NCBI GenBank assembly: GCA_946412445.1
Contig: CAMKHH010000037.1
Span: forward strand, 1-8,367
Direction of reading: 5' to 3'
Length of the DNA stretch: 8,367 bases
DNA from: an uncultured Eubacterium sp.
Lineage (GTDB): Bacteria; Bacillota; Clostridia; Lachnospirales; Lachnospiraceae
The notes beneath the pieces are model-generated. The model was given only the letters and a program-made list of their open reading frames with translations, ran no database searches and was not told where the DNA came from. Numbering within the stretch: position 1 is the stretch's first letter; every line of letters starts with the position of its first letter. This document shows, in pieces, positions 7,419 to 8,367 of this stretch. A program made the position numbers and the translations under genes.

Positions 7419-8367
<949 letters not shown>

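Overview
The window is an ordinary-looking stretch of a Firmicutes chromosome, most likely an anaerobic Clostridia member of the Lachnospiraceae type. This is inferred from the purine-rich Shine-Dalgarno (SD) sites, moderate GC, a complete bacterial V/A-type ATPase operon, and short DtxR-like and CapA-family genes of a kind common in that group. No species can be named from the sequence alone.

About 80% of the window (7888-8367 down to 1646, minus strand) is one V-type ATPase operon, transcribed right to left in the order I (C-terminal part only, cut by the window edge) - K - E - C - F - A - B - D. The genes are packed tightly. I/K, E/C and C/F each overlap by exactly 8 nt. F/A, A/B and B/D are separated by 9, 1 and 6 nt. 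Only K/E has a real gap (40 nt), and it holds a small hairpin over the E ribosome-binding site. I and K form the membrane ion channel and rotor ring. A and B form the catalytic head, D and F the central shaft, C links shaft to ring, and E is one partner of the peripheral stalks. The other stalk partner (G/H) is not in the window and is probably upstream of I. The K subunit keeps every residue known to bind Na+ in the Enterococcus hirae rotor ring, so this is predicted to be a Na+-coupled enzyme.

Downstream of the operon, and convergent with it, is a 121-residue DtxR/MntR-family metal-dependent repressor on the plus strand (1191-1556), read from a TTG start and ended by a strong hairpin terminator. 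The gap between this gene and the ATPase operon carries a second hairpin as well.

Divergent from the repressor, on the minus strand, is a membrane-anchored CapA-family protein whose 3' end lies beyond position 1. The 200-nt divergent region (991-1190) holds a plausible promoter for each gene, both with extended -10 elements, and two short perfect inverted repeats that could be operators. I see no mobile element, CRISPR array, tRNA, rRNA or clear evidence of an undescribed system; the findings are refinements of known families.
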